From Nemertoderma westbladi (taxonomy: Eukaryota > Xenacoelomorpha > Nemertodermatida > Nemertodermatidae): a DNA stretch of 34,595 bases. The stretch is from contig JAUCBJ010006709.1 in the NCBI GenBank assembly GCA_032718475.1, forward strand, positions 1 through 34,595, read 5' to 3'. A program made the position numbers and the translations under genes. Every line of letters starts with the position of its first letter. Position 1 is the first letter of the stretch. Below the pieces are notes generated by a model. That model had not been told where the DNA came from. It searched no databases and worked only from the letters and a program-made list of their open reading frames with translations. Positions 1-9,275 of this stretch are shown here, piece by piece.

Positions 1-325
1 TCATAAAACGCACGAAATTTCTTTGCGTCATCACAATTGAAAAATCTTGGGTAATTAACAATTAATTCCAAATGTGCATTCACTATTACTTCTGTTTGAC
101 CATAGCGATTTCTAAGAGTGGTTAGTGCAACGTGATAATTATCTTCTGATAAAGATAATCCTTGGATTGCCGATAAAGCTGGGCCTTCTAAAAGAGTTTT
201 TAAATAATTGAATTTATCCACTCCATTTAAAGAATTATTTGTACCAATTGCAGAATCAAAACTCTCTATAAAGCCTTGCCATTCGGCCAACGCGTATTGC
301 AACCATCTTGAATAAGCACTTTTCT
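1..325 (-). pseudogene. BEL/Pao-like gag fragment
   Basis: On the minus strand one frame is open for about 108 codons and runs off the window edge. It reads WLQYALAEWQGFIESF, then KFNYLKTLLEGPAL, then a region with NYHVALTTLRNRYGQ and ends near FRAFY. This order (W..F...F, KF.YL...L.GPA, NY..AL..L..R.G) is the pattern of Pao/BEL retrotransposon Gag (DUF1759-type), which assembles the particle of an LTR retroelement. No start codon, protease or RT is visible, so it is a piece of a larger element lying to the left or a relic. The right border is set by the start of unrelated RT-element sequence. Family assignment is from memory of the motif pattern. Confidence 0.6.
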
Positions 326-420
326 TCTATTGGTCCTACGCTGGCCAATGAAATCCCGCGCTCTATATGCTCACCTCTTAGGCACATTAAAAATAGCAGA
401 TCTAATTCATTTTCCCTCTC

Positions 421-1965
421 CGAAACTTCCCCGGTGAAGTCCAGTATTACCTGTTACACTTAAACCCTAACTCTGCTTCTAATGACAACTTTCCGACTAA
501 ACTTTTACGGCTAGCGGCTGAACCTCTATCTACTCATCTAAGTTATTTAATAAACCTATCAATCTCCCATGGCTTCTATCCAACAACTCTCAAGTCCGCT
601 AAAGTTATTGCTTCCTTCAAAGGGGGCGATCCTACCGACCCCAATAACTTTAGGCCAATATCAATACTACCTGTATTAACTAAGATATACGAACAAATAA
701 TTGCCTCTCAACTCCAGTCTTATATTACTAAATTTTCTATCCTTACTACATGTCAATATGGTTTTAGACCTAAAACTTCAACTTCCCACGCTTTACTTTC
801 TGTGCTAGAACACATCCGCAAAGCACTAGATGATAAACATTCTACATGTGCAATATTTATAGACCTTAGGAAGGTCTTTGATACTCTCAACCACAAAATC
901 CTATTAGACAAACTCGATGCATACGGTATCAGAGGCCTTCCTAATCAACTAATATAATGTTTTTTGTCTAACCGAACACACTCAGTTGTTATTGACGACT
1001 GCTCATCCCCCCTAGAACCTATAACTTGTGGTGATCCTCTAGGATCTACCCTGTCACCACTTCTATTCCTACTCTACATTAATGACCTTCCTAACGCCAC
1101 TAACCTAATATCTACTCTATTTGCGGATGACACTACTCTATATAAATCCAGTAAGGACTTACACCATCTCATCTCAAGCACTAACTCTGAACTAGACAAA
1201 ATATCTGATTGGCTAATCGACAACCGACTATCTCTCAACTTGAAAAAGACTGAATACACCTTTTTTTCTAACACAATCGATAAAGCTTCTACACAGTTAC
1301 CTATACTGCATATAAAATCTAGCACCATTACATATACAAATTTTACAAAATTTCTGGGTATCTGGGTGGACAAAAACTTATCTTGGAAAGCTCATGTCAA
1401 TTACGTAACTAAAAAGATATCAAGGAATTGCGGTATCTTCTACAAACTACGACATATATTTCCCCTACATATACTACGTCAACTCTATTTTAGCTTAATA
1501 CACCCCTACCTAAACTATGGACTTCTACTCTGGGGAAGCGCCCATGCTTCCACTCTAAAACCCTTGAGAATAAAAATAAACAAACTACTCAGATGCATAA
1601 CATTTAGTCACTGGCAAGAATCTTCAGGACCTTTATACAAATCATTAAATATTCTTCCTTTACATCTTCTTTTCAAACATCAGGTTGCCGTTTTCATGTA
1701 TGATATCCACAATCACAATATTAGCCCGGCATCTGATCTCGGTCAATTGTTTAAGAAAACCGCAACCATTCACTCTCATAATACCCGGTCAGTTACACAA
1801 AATAAATTTTATCTGCCTCTATGTAGACTCATAGTAGCACAACGATCCATGAGTTTTCTAGGCCCCACAATCTGGAACGATATCCCCTACCATATACGAC
1901 AATATCTAACAAAGCAATGCTTCTCGAAGCATTACAAAATATTTTTAATAGCCAACATGATTTGA
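421..1965 (+). pseudogene. Non-LTR retrotransposon reverse transcriptase, CR1/Jockey-like, with one in-frame stop
   Basis: One frame reads from about 421 to 1965 with a single in-frame TAA at 955-957, so the part from 964 looks like a separate ORF but is not. RT blocks appear in order: NNFRPISILPVLTKIYE, QYGFRPKTSTSHAL, CAIFIDLRKVFDT (first catalytic Asp), a GDPLGSTLSPLLFLLYINDL block where active elements have GVPQGS, and LFADDTTLY (catalytic FADD). Downstream are KFLGIWVDKNLSW and a long C-terminal domain ending in FLIANMI. It copies element RNA into DNA at the target nick. The endonuclease half is absent, so the copy is 5' truncated. The LINE clade (CR1, Crack, Daphne or Jockey group) is uncertain. 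Confidence 0.85.
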
Positions 1966-2492
1966 TAAATTAATCACGACAGAGTAGACATTGACTAGAC
2001 TACAAATATTAATAAATAAATTAATACTTTCATCTCCCCATATAGGATTGCGCCACAGATTAGAGCAACTCGAGTCAAACGTAAACTAAAATTCGTAAGT
2101 TGGAACTTACGAACATTTAAACATGTGCAAGTACCACGCCCACGACACCCCCCCCCCCCCCCCCACCCCTCCCATCCCCTTTCCACCGCCCAAGCCCCCG
2201 CCCCCCCCCCCCCCCCCTCCGAAATCTTGTATCTAAGAAATACAATAGCATACCATACCTACATCATTCATATTTCACTGGTTGGCGGCGTTCACTAGCA
2301 ACATGCTATTTGCATCCAACCAGGCTATCATCTTTATCATACTATACATTAACCCAATTCATCACCATCAAAACTTTGTTAGATTTATGCAAAATAGTGC
2401 GGTGATGGGGTCTATATAATAAACAGATATGTTGTATTTTTTACGATGATAGTGAAATAAATTGAAATTGAAAATTGAAATTGAAATTGCAA
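1966..2492 (+). mobile_element. 3' UTR and ATTGAA-repeat tail of the CR1-like element, with poly-C tracts
   Basis: After the RT stop about 500 bases have no gene. Two C17 runs lie at 2148-2164 and 2201-2217, separated by C-rich sequence. The segment ends in repeated AAATTGAAATTG units (about 2456-2492), a short tandem tail of the kind found at the 3' end of CR1-group LINEs. The tail directly abuts the next RT fragment. Confidence 0.6.
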
Positions 2493-3325
2493 TTGTGGTC
2501 ACACTAAAATTTATTTTCTTTGCGGACGACCTGGCATTTCATTCTGCAAACAAAAAGGACATCCAGAAAGGTCTTGATGAATTGCATAAATGGTCTATAA
2601 AAAACTCAATGGAAGTCAATATGAAGAAAACAAAAGTTCTCAAATTCAGGAATGGGGGGAGATTTGCGCACGATGATGTTTTCTACTACGATGGGACAGA
2701 TATTGAATTATGTAACCAGTATGAGTATCTAGAAGTTATCCTACAGCCTTCATTAAGTTTTACAAAACACATTGATAGTAAATAGCGCAAAGCCTTTGCA
2801 GCCATTGGCTGCCTCAGTAACATCCATCGCTGCTCCATAGAAACTGGAATACTAATATTTAACATGCAAATTGATCCAATGGTATCCTATGCTTTCCATG
2901 AAATTGCGCTTTATTTCACCGCTAACAACCTCAAAGAAATTGATAAAATTAAAGGCAGATATGTAAAGCGGCTCCTAAATATTCACAAAAATTCATCCAC
3001 AACATTAGCTTTTAAACTGATTGAATGTCAGTCATATGTAGAAAAACTAGCAACCAAGTACCCCTTTAATACGGAAGCGCTAAATGAATATCGTTCATAC
3101 AGAATGGGAAGGGAACTAAACTTTGTACAGCAAAATTTCCTACAAGGACCGGCCTTCAAGTCGACAACATGGAAAAACTCAAACCAAAGATACCACCATT
3201 TGATTACAAGGGCTACATTGCACGGCTTCCATCATAAACTGTGCACTGACTTGACACCATTCCACGATATCAATAACACGACCTGTGCCGACTCTGTACA
3301 TCTCCAGAACAGTGTGACCTGCTAT
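2493..3325 (+). pseudogene. Second non-LTR reverse transcriptase fragment (C-terminal part)
   Basis: The frame opens at the catalytic motif FFADDLAFHSANKKDIQKGL, followed by KNSMEVNMKKTKVLKF and YEYLEVILQPSLSFTKHID. A TAG at 2783-2785 interrupts it, and the same frame continues to about 3300 through the thumb and C-terminal region. Near 3289-3325 a shifted frame reads LCRLCTSPEQC, which resembles a C-terminal zinc-knuckle, so there is also a frameshift. Only the part from the FADD motif onward is present. It differs clearly from the RT at 421-1965 and is a separate LINE family. Its start touches the tail of that element and its end touches the polymerase B fragment. Confidence 0.7.
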
Positions 3326-4009
3326 TATCAAAACCGAATCATGAGCGCTTCATCTCATTCTCCCCCTATCTCAGTGGTCACACTTTTACTAAAGAAGTAG
3401 CAGTACTCAATCAAGCTGTATTTATTGGGGCAACCATCTTAGATCTTTCAAAGCTAGAGATGTATGATTACTATTACTGTAAACTGAAACCTCTTGAAGA
3501 AAAGCTGAGATGTGAAATTCGAGCCTTAGCCGGGGACACCGACAGTTTCTTTCTTTCGGTTACCGGTTACTTCAAATTACGATCCCTCACACCCCCTCTT
3601 TACAAATCAAAACAAGGCTTCCTTAGGTTTTTTGAAAGATGAAAGTAGAGGTCTATTATACAAATCATTTGTATTTTTGAAACCGAAAATGTATTCATTC
3701 GAGTCATACGATGCGCAGCCAAAGCGGACTTGCAAAGGAATTTCAAAAAATATTGTAGCCAAGCAATTAACACAAACACTATTTAGACTGTTTTAACAAC
3801 GAATCAACAGATTACACAAACAATACAATATTTACTTCAAGGGAGCATCAAATGTTTACAGGGAGAATAAAAAAAAAACAATAAGTCTCTGGGATTCAAA
3901 ATCATTCTGGATGACGAAATATTACAGTAGACCATATGGCCACTATATTACAGGATTAACTAAACCAACAAAAAAAACTGTAATACCACCTTATTTAGTT
4001 GCAGAATAA
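3322..4009 (+). pseudogene. Protein-primed DNA polymerase B, C-terminal fragment (Maverick/Polinton-like)
   Basis: Frame 1 reads LSKPNHERFISFS, then AVLNQAVFIGATILDLSKLE, MYDYYYCKLKP, and GDTDSF. The GDTDS word is the catalytic polymerase C motif of family B polymerases, and LN..VF.G..ILDLSK..MYD.YY is typical of Maverick and adintovirus PolB. At about 3630 the frame shifts; frame 2 continues with LKPKMYSFE and CKGISKNIV, then a TAA at 3794-3796, and ends with RPYGHY and a stop at 4007-4009. The enzyme would replicate the element from a protein primer. The exonuclease domain and palm motifs A and B are missing on the left, where a LINE fragment abuts. The family call is from motifs; the gene is clearly inactive. 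Confidence 0.75.
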
Positions 4010-4538
4010 AATACCATACAAAGCAAGCAGCAGATCATCACCAATTCAAATAATCAATCGTCAATATACAGCTCAAACTGAATTTCCAATTGATATAATC
4101 AAAGTTTCTCAACAACTAAAAGGTCAGATACGGCAAAATCCAAAAATGTTTGTGTATAAGACTGAATCTGCGACAATTATGCTATTCCCAACTGGTTCAA
4201 TAACAATAGTGGGTCCATGTAAAAATATTTATAATGATTTACTTTATCTGAAACAATGTACCAACATACTAATTAAGAAAATTAAATTAAATACAGTGAC
4301 CAGACTAATTAAGCTACCATCTCTTAATTTTAAATCATTAAGTAAAAAGTGTGGACATCATTTTGTAAACAATGTAAAGGTATATATTGATTTTACACCG
4401 GAGCTCTTTTGTGGAATTCGATTGTTTATTGGGCGATGTTATTTCAGTGTCTTTCACTCAATGAAAGTTATAAGTATGTGTCCTGTTGGTGATTTTGAAG
4501 AAGCTCTTATTATATTATTTAGTTTATTGAATAAATAA
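3999..4538 (+). CDS. TBP-like protein (divergent two-repeat TATA-binding-protein fold) in a Maverick-type element
   Basis: This 179-codon frame is uninterrupted although its neighbours are broken. It looks like two degenerate copies of a TBP repeat. Repeat 1 (about residues 16-92) has NPKMF at 47-51 and FPTGSITIVG at 63-72, matching TBP's NPKRF and FSSGK..CTG. Repeat 2 (about 97-179) has FTPELFCGI at 132-140, matching YEPELFPGL, followed by two strands and a helix EEALIILFSLL at the end. TBP binds the DNA minor groove to start transcription; a viral-type copy could direct element promoters, but that is inference. The frame has no ATG before codon 50 and overlaps the polymerase stop by about 10 bases, so the real start is lost or elsewhere. 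The second-repeat loop is divergent. Confidence 0.55.
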   Translation: MQNKIPYKASSRSSPIQIINRQYTAQTEFPIDIIKVSQQLKGQIRQNPKMFVYKTESATIMLFPTGSITIVGPCKNIYNDLLYLKQCTNILIKKIKLNTVTRLIKLPSLNFKSLSKKCGHHFVNNVKVYIDFTPELFCGIRLFIGRCYFSVFHSMKVISMCPVGDFEEALIILFSLLNK

Positions 4539-4800
4539 GTAAAATTAACTCGGTTGATTATACTATGTCATTATACTGTAAATGTTTTTGTATTATTCAG
4601 GTGATTATATACTGTTTGTATAACTATATAATATACTGTATGTAATTATATTATCTCTCAATATACTATATGTCATTATACTGTATGTGCGCGTGCGGTT
4701 TTATATATTTATGTGATTATACTGTATGTGGTTCTATATATTCATGTAACATATATACTAATTATAGTTTTTATTAAATTTATGCAAAAAATATATTGAT
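4539..4800 (+). repeat. AT-rich degenerate tandem repeat built on TATACTGTATGT
   Basis: The words ATTATACTGTA, ATATACTGTATG and GTGATTATACTG recur at uneven spacing through this stretch, forming a decayed minisatellite. It holds no ORF. It separates the TBP-like gene from the minus-strand exon-like ORF. Confidence 0.6.
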
Positions 4801-4823
4801 TTATATTTTTAATAACATCTTAC

Positions 4824-5250
4824 CTTGAGAACAATTCTCCCAATCTTCACAAAAATCTTCCCAAGTAATGGGGTCCCAGTCCCACCTCTCCTCACCAAAC
4901 CCTTCCAGAAGGAAGTCACTCACTTCATCCTCCCTTTCCAATTCCTCCAACAGATTGTGCTCCCAAAAGTTAGTGGGGGTTCTACGCCACTCCTCCAACT
5001 CCATCTCAGTCTCTCCCACGCCTAACACACATGAAATACAATCATTCTCTGAATTGAGATCCTCTTCCTCATCTTGGTCAAAATCGAGGTTCTCATCTTG
5101 TTCTATATCATCTAGCAGGGTCTCTTCGGAGATAGCCGTTACTATTGACAGCAATAGGTACACTGCGTTGTTGTGTTGGAGGCAGAGTCGTTGGTGTAGC
5201 AACGCATTGCGTTGGAGACAGGATCGATGGTGTTCAAATATGACGACATA
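4824..5250 (-). CDS. Orphan minus-strand exon encoding an acidic protein segment, with a splice donor
   Basis: On the minus strand one frame is open for over 130 codons. It reads LLHQRLCLQHNNAVYLLLS, then an acidic stretch LLDDIEQDENLDFDQDEEED, then a Trp/Glu-rich tail with WDWDPITWEDFCEDW. The codons for the final CSQG cross CTCAAG|GTAAGA, a strong 5' splice site placing the exon end at 4824. Upstream on this strand a TATAAATA word lies near 5272-5283 and an ATG about 35 bases later, but that ATG is in another frame, so a small indel is likely. It resembles a first exon of a DNA transposon or host gene; no downstream exon was found. The function is not recognised. Confidence 0.35.
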
Positions 5251-5271
5251 ATGCGAAGCAGTGAGGTTCAG

Positions 5272-5283
5272 TTTATTTATAAT
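5272..5283 (-). promoter_or_regulatory. Possible TATA box upstream of the orphan minus-strand exon
   Basis: The minus strand reads ATTATAAATAAA here, with a CTCACTGC initiator-like word about 20 bases downstream. Position fits a core promoter for the exon at 4824-5250, but AT-rich sequence produces such words by chance. Confidence 0.25.
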
Positions 5284-5584
5284 GGGGTAAGTTTATTGAA
5301 GATGAAATAAAGGTTAAATTAAGGTGAAATAAAATTTCAAATTTTCCTTCTTTTGATACAAACCGAGAATGATAAAGGGATTATTTCCCTACATTTTCAT
5401 TGGCTAACAATCCGTAAGACCAAGTTTTGTTTATTAGTTGATTAGTTTATTTAAATATTTACTAAATCCGCTAGATGGCATGCATTTATGCCGCGAATAT
5501 TAGTTTCACATTATACTGTATAAACGTTAAAAGTCAATTATTATTTTAATAGATATAATAATATTTGTATTATATAAGGAAAAC
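5284..5584. other. No gene seen
   Basis: AT-rich sequence with no ORF of note on either strand. The last 60 bases before the ATPase start are almost pure A/T and may hold its promoter, but no defined site could be named. Confidence 0.6.
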
Positions 5585-6133
5585 ATGATGAATATAGTAG
5601 ATATGCGGTTTCGTTTTGGTAGTACAATATTAATAGCCAGTCCTAGTGGTAGTGGGAAAACTTCTTTTTTGGAGAAAATGTTATTAAATAGGAAATTGAT
5701 CTTTAACGAAACTCCAAACAGTATTACTTGGTTTTATGGACAGACGAAACCAATAATTAATGGGGTTAATATTACTGCTTTAAATGAAATTCCAGAACAC
5801 TTTAATGAAAATGTGAAAAACCATTCTATCATTATAATTGACGATTTGATGACAGAACTACAAAATTCCAAACAAGTGACTACGCTATTTACTAAAGTAG
5901 CTCGACATACAAATTCATTGGTAATTTTTCTCACTCAAAACCTTTATCAAAAAGGAGGAGCATCTAGGACCCGTTCCATTAATTCCACATATTTCTTATT
6001 GCTCAAAAATCCTTTAGTTATATTATACTTATTTGTGGTTTATCGTCGACGAAAGTTTCTTAAATTTCTTAATATTATAGAACAAGTATGGAACATAATA
6101 TACGAAAGTATAGGAAAGAATTATAATTTTTGA
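5585..6133 (+). CDS. A32-like (FtsK/HerA) genome-packaging ATPase, element 1
   Basis: The 182-aa ORF starts at an ATG. Walker A is SPSGSGKTS near residues 19-27. Walker B is IIIIDDLM near residues 81-88, followed by the sensor region LVIFLTQNLYQKGG and then RSINSTYFLLLKNP. These are the landmarks of the packaging ATPases of Maverick, adintovirus and related double-jelly-roll virus-like elements, which push DNA into the capsid. After KNP the sequence diverges (basic RRRKFLKFL and a short tail), so the C-terminus looks degraded or truncated, as relatives are usually longer. A homologous but distinct N-terminal half lies at 15383-15730. Core motifs are intact; activity is unlikely in a decayed element. 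Confidence 0.8.
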   Translation: MMNIVDMRFRFGSTILIASPSGSGKTSFLEKMLLNRKLIFNETPNSITWFYGQTKPIINGVNITALNEIPEHFNENVKNHSIIIIDDLMTELQNSKQVTTLFTKVARHTNSLVIFLTQNLYQKGGASRTRSINSTYFLLLKNPLVILYLFVVYRRRKFLKFLNIIEQVWNIIYESIGKNYNF

Positions 6134-6427
6134 AAAATAGCAACGCATTAGCGCGAGGAGCATTTATTCGAAAAAACGCTAGTAGCGAATTAATACGACT
6201 TCTCGTTAATATTACACTGAATACGCTCTATGGGAATATAAATATTGATGGAAAGATTGTTAAAAAATTGAAGCCATATAAGAAATATATGAGGCGATTG
6301 AAATCGAAAAATTCAGTTTCACTTCAAAGACGTTCTCTCTCTCTCAGGCTGGAGGGTTCCTCCCACTTATTTTGCCACTGTTGATAGGCGCCACAAACAT
6401 TGCCACAACTGTTGCCACAGCGTTAAC
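6133..6427 (+). pseudogene. Small basic-then-hydrophobic Maverick ORF with a frameshift
   Basis: The first frame reads ITLNTLYGNINIDGKIVKKL and then a Lys/Arg-rich KPYKKYMRRLKSKNSVS. Around 6330-6350 the sense moves to another frame, which reads QAGGFLPLILPLLIG and a hydrophobic tail ending in a stop at about 6427. I have seen this plan (basic amphipathic part, then GGFL.LL hydrophobic end) in small ORFs of invertebrate Maverick elements. The role is unknown; a membrane-active or core peptide released at the Gly-Gly is speculation. No ATG is evident. One indel breaks it. Confidence 0.4.
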
Positions 6428-6433
6428 ATAACC

Positions 6434-6616
6434 ATGTCATTCAAGAAACTATATTTAATAACCCCCAAACAACATGCTAGGTTGCAACCAACACAGTTGA
6501 AAACTAAACCATTAATTAAAGAAACAAAGAAAAAAGGTCAAAATAAACGGACAATAAACAATAGAAGAAAAGTGTTGAGACTGTTTGATTATACGCGTCA
6601 CAAATCGCGAAAATAA
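6434..6616 (+). CDS. Small basic hypothetical protein
   Basis: ATG-initiated 60-codon ORF, very rich in Lys and Arg: it starts MSFKKLYLITPKQHARL and ends LRLFDYTRHKSRK. It sits just after the hydrophobic small ORF and its stop overlaps the next ATG as TAATG (6614-6618). That next ATG opens a 36-codon ORF to 6726 that I do not recognise. The basic composition would suit a nucleic-acid-binding virion or regulatory peptide, but no family is recognised and it may be the remnant of a longer gene. Confidence 0.35.
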   Translation: MSFKKLYLITPKQHARLQPTQLKTKPLIKETKKKGQNKRTINNRRKVLRLFDYTRHKSRK

Positions 6617-6721
6617 TGTCTTGGTTAAAAAAACTTTCAGTAACTTGCAATTTTCGTTGTCTGTGCAATTCTAGCAGTGTTACCTATGGCTATGATCAAC
6701 TAGATGGTAGAAAAACGCTTA

Positions 6722-7699
6722 CTTAGCCAAAGCTTACTACAATCCTTCAAGTGTTGCAGGGTTTTCCACTCTAGGAAAGCTAGCAAAAGAGACAGGGGTC
6801 AATCCAAAACTCGTGAAAAGATGGCTTCAAAGTCAGCAGACCTACACATTGCATGCCCCGGCGAGGCATCTGTTTCCCACAAGCCGAATGTATTTTTATG
6901 GTATTAGTGATACCATTCAGGCAGATTTAATAGATATGCAAAAATTTCGCGCAACAAACTCAGGTTATGGATATATTCTAACCGCAATCAACTGTTTTAG
7001 TAAGAAGGGATGGGCATTACCATTGAAACGGAAGACTGGTATTGAAATTAAACATGCACTACAGTCTATTTTTACTGAAGAAGTACCACGTAATTTATGT
7101 ACAGATCAAGGTTTGGAATTCGACAATAAAGTTGTACTCAATTACTTGAAAATGAAAAAAGTTAAATATTATACAACACGATCGCAGTTCAAAGCAGCCA
7201 TTTGTGAAAGGTATAATAGAACATTGAAGACAAAGATGTATAAAATTTTCAGTAGAAGAGGCAATTATAAGTGGCTTGCTATTCTAGCAAAAATTGTATA
7301 CTCATATAATAATTCTATGCATAGATCTATTGGAATGCCCCCAGTTCAAGTCAATAAGTCGAATGAAGATAATGTGAGAAGAAAACTCTTCGGAAATTTA
7401 GCTAAAACGGCGTTTGAAAAAGGTTATACAAAAAATTGGACGGGTGAGGTGTTTACTGTGAAACGTATAAGCTAGATCGTTTTCCTCAGCCTATGTATCA
7501 TATAATAGATTCAGTAGATAGAGAAATAGAAGGAACATTTTACCCTCACGAATTGCAGACGGTGACACAAACAACTGATATTCAGCCAATCGAGTCCATT
7601 TTGAAGTCTCGAATAAAAAATGGTCGGAAGGAATTCCTTGTAAAATTTAAAAACTATAAACGGAACTCTTGGTTGAATGAGTCCCAACTACGTAAATAA
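6722..7699 (+). pseudogene. Chromodomain retrovirus-like integrase, element 1
   Basis: The reading starts without an ATG at AKAYYNPSSVAGFSTLGKL, a helix-turn-helix-like N-terminus. The rve core follows: Asp in QADLIDM, Asp in CTDQGLEF, Glu in AICERYNR, with 33 residues between the last two. After KLFGN the sequence jumps to LAKTAFEKGY, lacking about 20 residues, including a KVGD.VRL motif, that the copy at 15770-16428 retains. A frameshift at about 7470 moves the sense to the frame of 7493-7699, which ends in a chromodomain-like SRIKNGRKEFLVKF and NSWLNESQLRK. The enzyme inserts element DNA and the chromodomain targets chromatin. The final codons form the left border of the tandem duplication. 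Confidence 0.8.
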
Positions 7700-9240
7700 A
7701 TCAACAAAAAATGAATAACTATATAACTTTATTCTCAAATGGACCTACAAACAAATTTCCTGATAATACCCTTTCGAAATTTACGGTTGATCTACCATTA
7801 CAATCAATCTCAGTGGTAATGTAGAAAGAAGTGAGACTATCTGAAATTCAATACTGTTCCTCATTCTATAATATACGTCAACAATCTCTGTTTACAATTT
7901 ATTATGGAGATAGGACATCGCAAGTTGTTCAATTTGAACCAGGACTATATACGAGTGTAGAAGCCAGTATTAATAAAATCAATCAACAAATTGATCACCC
8001 GAAGTGGCCCCATATTCAATATTTCAAATACTCAAATAAAATCGAGCTCGCTACTTCACAACACTTTTCTTTTGAAATTACTGGAAATTTGATTACAATA
8101 CTCGGTTTTGAGGAGTTTACGCAGGATAATGATCCGAGGGATGTACCTTATCTAGCTAATTGGTATGATTATTGGAGTGTAAATGTTAGTGAATTTGGCT
8201 CTTTAACATTCAAACTGCAACCGGGTCAGCGTGCTCAATTTAGAGGGATTTGTCCCTTTTCTTGCGATTTAGTCTTAGGGTGACATAATTTGTTTATCTA
8301 TAGTGACATTACTTCTCATGTGACTGTAGGAAATACGACAGCACCATTATTACGCACGATACCTCTTAAACTTGAGCATAATAAAGTTATAACACGCGAA
8401 TTTAAAAAAATTTATTACAGACCAGTTGCTAGAACAGTTGTTAATCAGATAAATATTGAATTACGCAATGAAAAAGGAGAACTAATATTATTTAATGGAG
8501 GTGCAACAATAATTACCCTACACTTAAAAAGTAAGTCATAATCGAGAAAATATTATATTTACCCTCGAATTCTTCACCTAAACGATTTCCATTAAATCAA
8601 CCTTCTAACTTTAATGTGGAACTATCTGAACCATTGCGTTTTAGTGGAAAGTGGATGGTGGGTTTGTCAGAAATTGTTTACCTCTCCTCGGTTCATAATT
8701 TAGAAGATACATTCATTTATATTCGGAGTTTACAAGGAACTAAAAGAAAATATATAATACCATCTGGTTGCTATACTGATGTGGAGGCGTTGCTTACACA
8801 GCTAAATATAGATGGTCTCAATTCCCATTTAGAACTAAGACAAAATGAGCTTTATGACAACATTAGTATTCAGTTTATCGGTGAAAGTAAAGTTGTTCGT
8901 TTTTATGGAGATAAGTTGATTGAGTTACTTGGATTACGGGGATTAGAAAATGAGTATTATGTTAATAAAAATAAATTTCTTGTTAGCTTAAAAAATGATT
9001 ATCTACAAATAATGCAAAGAGGGGAAATAGAGGGTGATTCTGATTTATTACATATTCAAAAAGCAGCAAATGTTTTTATGGGAAACATTAGTATGTTTTC
9101 AAATATTTGCGGAAATGAGATTGTTGTAAATCAACTGAAACCCCTCTTAAGATCTATTCCTTATCAAGGAGATTATGGTAAGCTTGTTCATCACGAATTC
9201 ACAAATATTAATTATAAATCCATTGATATGCAAAATATAG
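7665..9240 (+). repeat. Tandem duplication, copy 1 (1,576 bp)
   Basis: This segment is repeated head-to-tail at 9241-10817. I found about eight single-base differences and one 1-bp indel by eye, roughly 0.5% divergence. The unit begins inside the last integrase codons (ACTCTTGGTTGAA) and ends inside the second capsid-like gene at CAAAATATAG. The junction at 9240/9241 has only one base of overlap. Confidence 0.95.
7711..8541 (+). pseudogene. Candidate minor capsid/penton-like gene A, duplicate copy 1
   Basis: An ATG at 7711 opens MNNYITLFSNGPTNKFPDN, a form of the N-terminal F.SN....FP.NT...F.V.LP pattern shared by paired small genes in invertebrate Mavericks. Two indels (near 7800 and near 7822) shift the sense to the frame of 7831-8283, reading RLSEIQYCSSF through PYLANWYDYW. 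An in-frame TGA at 8281-8283 follows LVLG; the same frame resumes with LFIYSDITSHVTVGN and ends TIITLHLKS at 8541. Predicted all-beta, probably a virion component, but the exact role (penton, fibre or other) is inference. Gene B next to it has the same plan, so the two are paralogues. Confidence 0.55.
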
Positions 9241-9275
9241 ACTCTTGGTTGAACGAGTCCCAACTACGTAAATAA
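8541..9275 (+). pseudogene. Candidate minor capsid/penton-like gene B, copy 1, with a chimeric C-terminus
   Basis: The frame is open from about 8541. It has no ATG but carries YLPSNSSPKRFPLNQPSNF, then SGKWMVGLSEIVYLSS, the conserved G.W.VGL.EI.Y block, and ends near YKSIDMQNI. At 9240 the tandem-duplication junction cuts the gene. The last eleven codons, SWLNESQLRK before the stop, come from the end of the integrase gene in the same frame. The true C-terminal 30 residues, seen in copy 2, are missing. Start codon loss is shared with copy 2, so it came before the duplication. Confidence 0.6.

Noticed and set aside
1074-1373. 99-codon minus-strand ORF
   Set aside because: Lies fully antisense to conserved RT motifs.
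964-1965. Separate gene starting at 964
   Set aside because: Conserved RT blocks continue upstream in the same frame past the TAA at 955-957; it is one interrupted RT.
4825-5251. Plus-strand Ser-rich ORFs
   Set aside because: They are shadows of the acidic minus-strand exon, which ends in a good splice donor.
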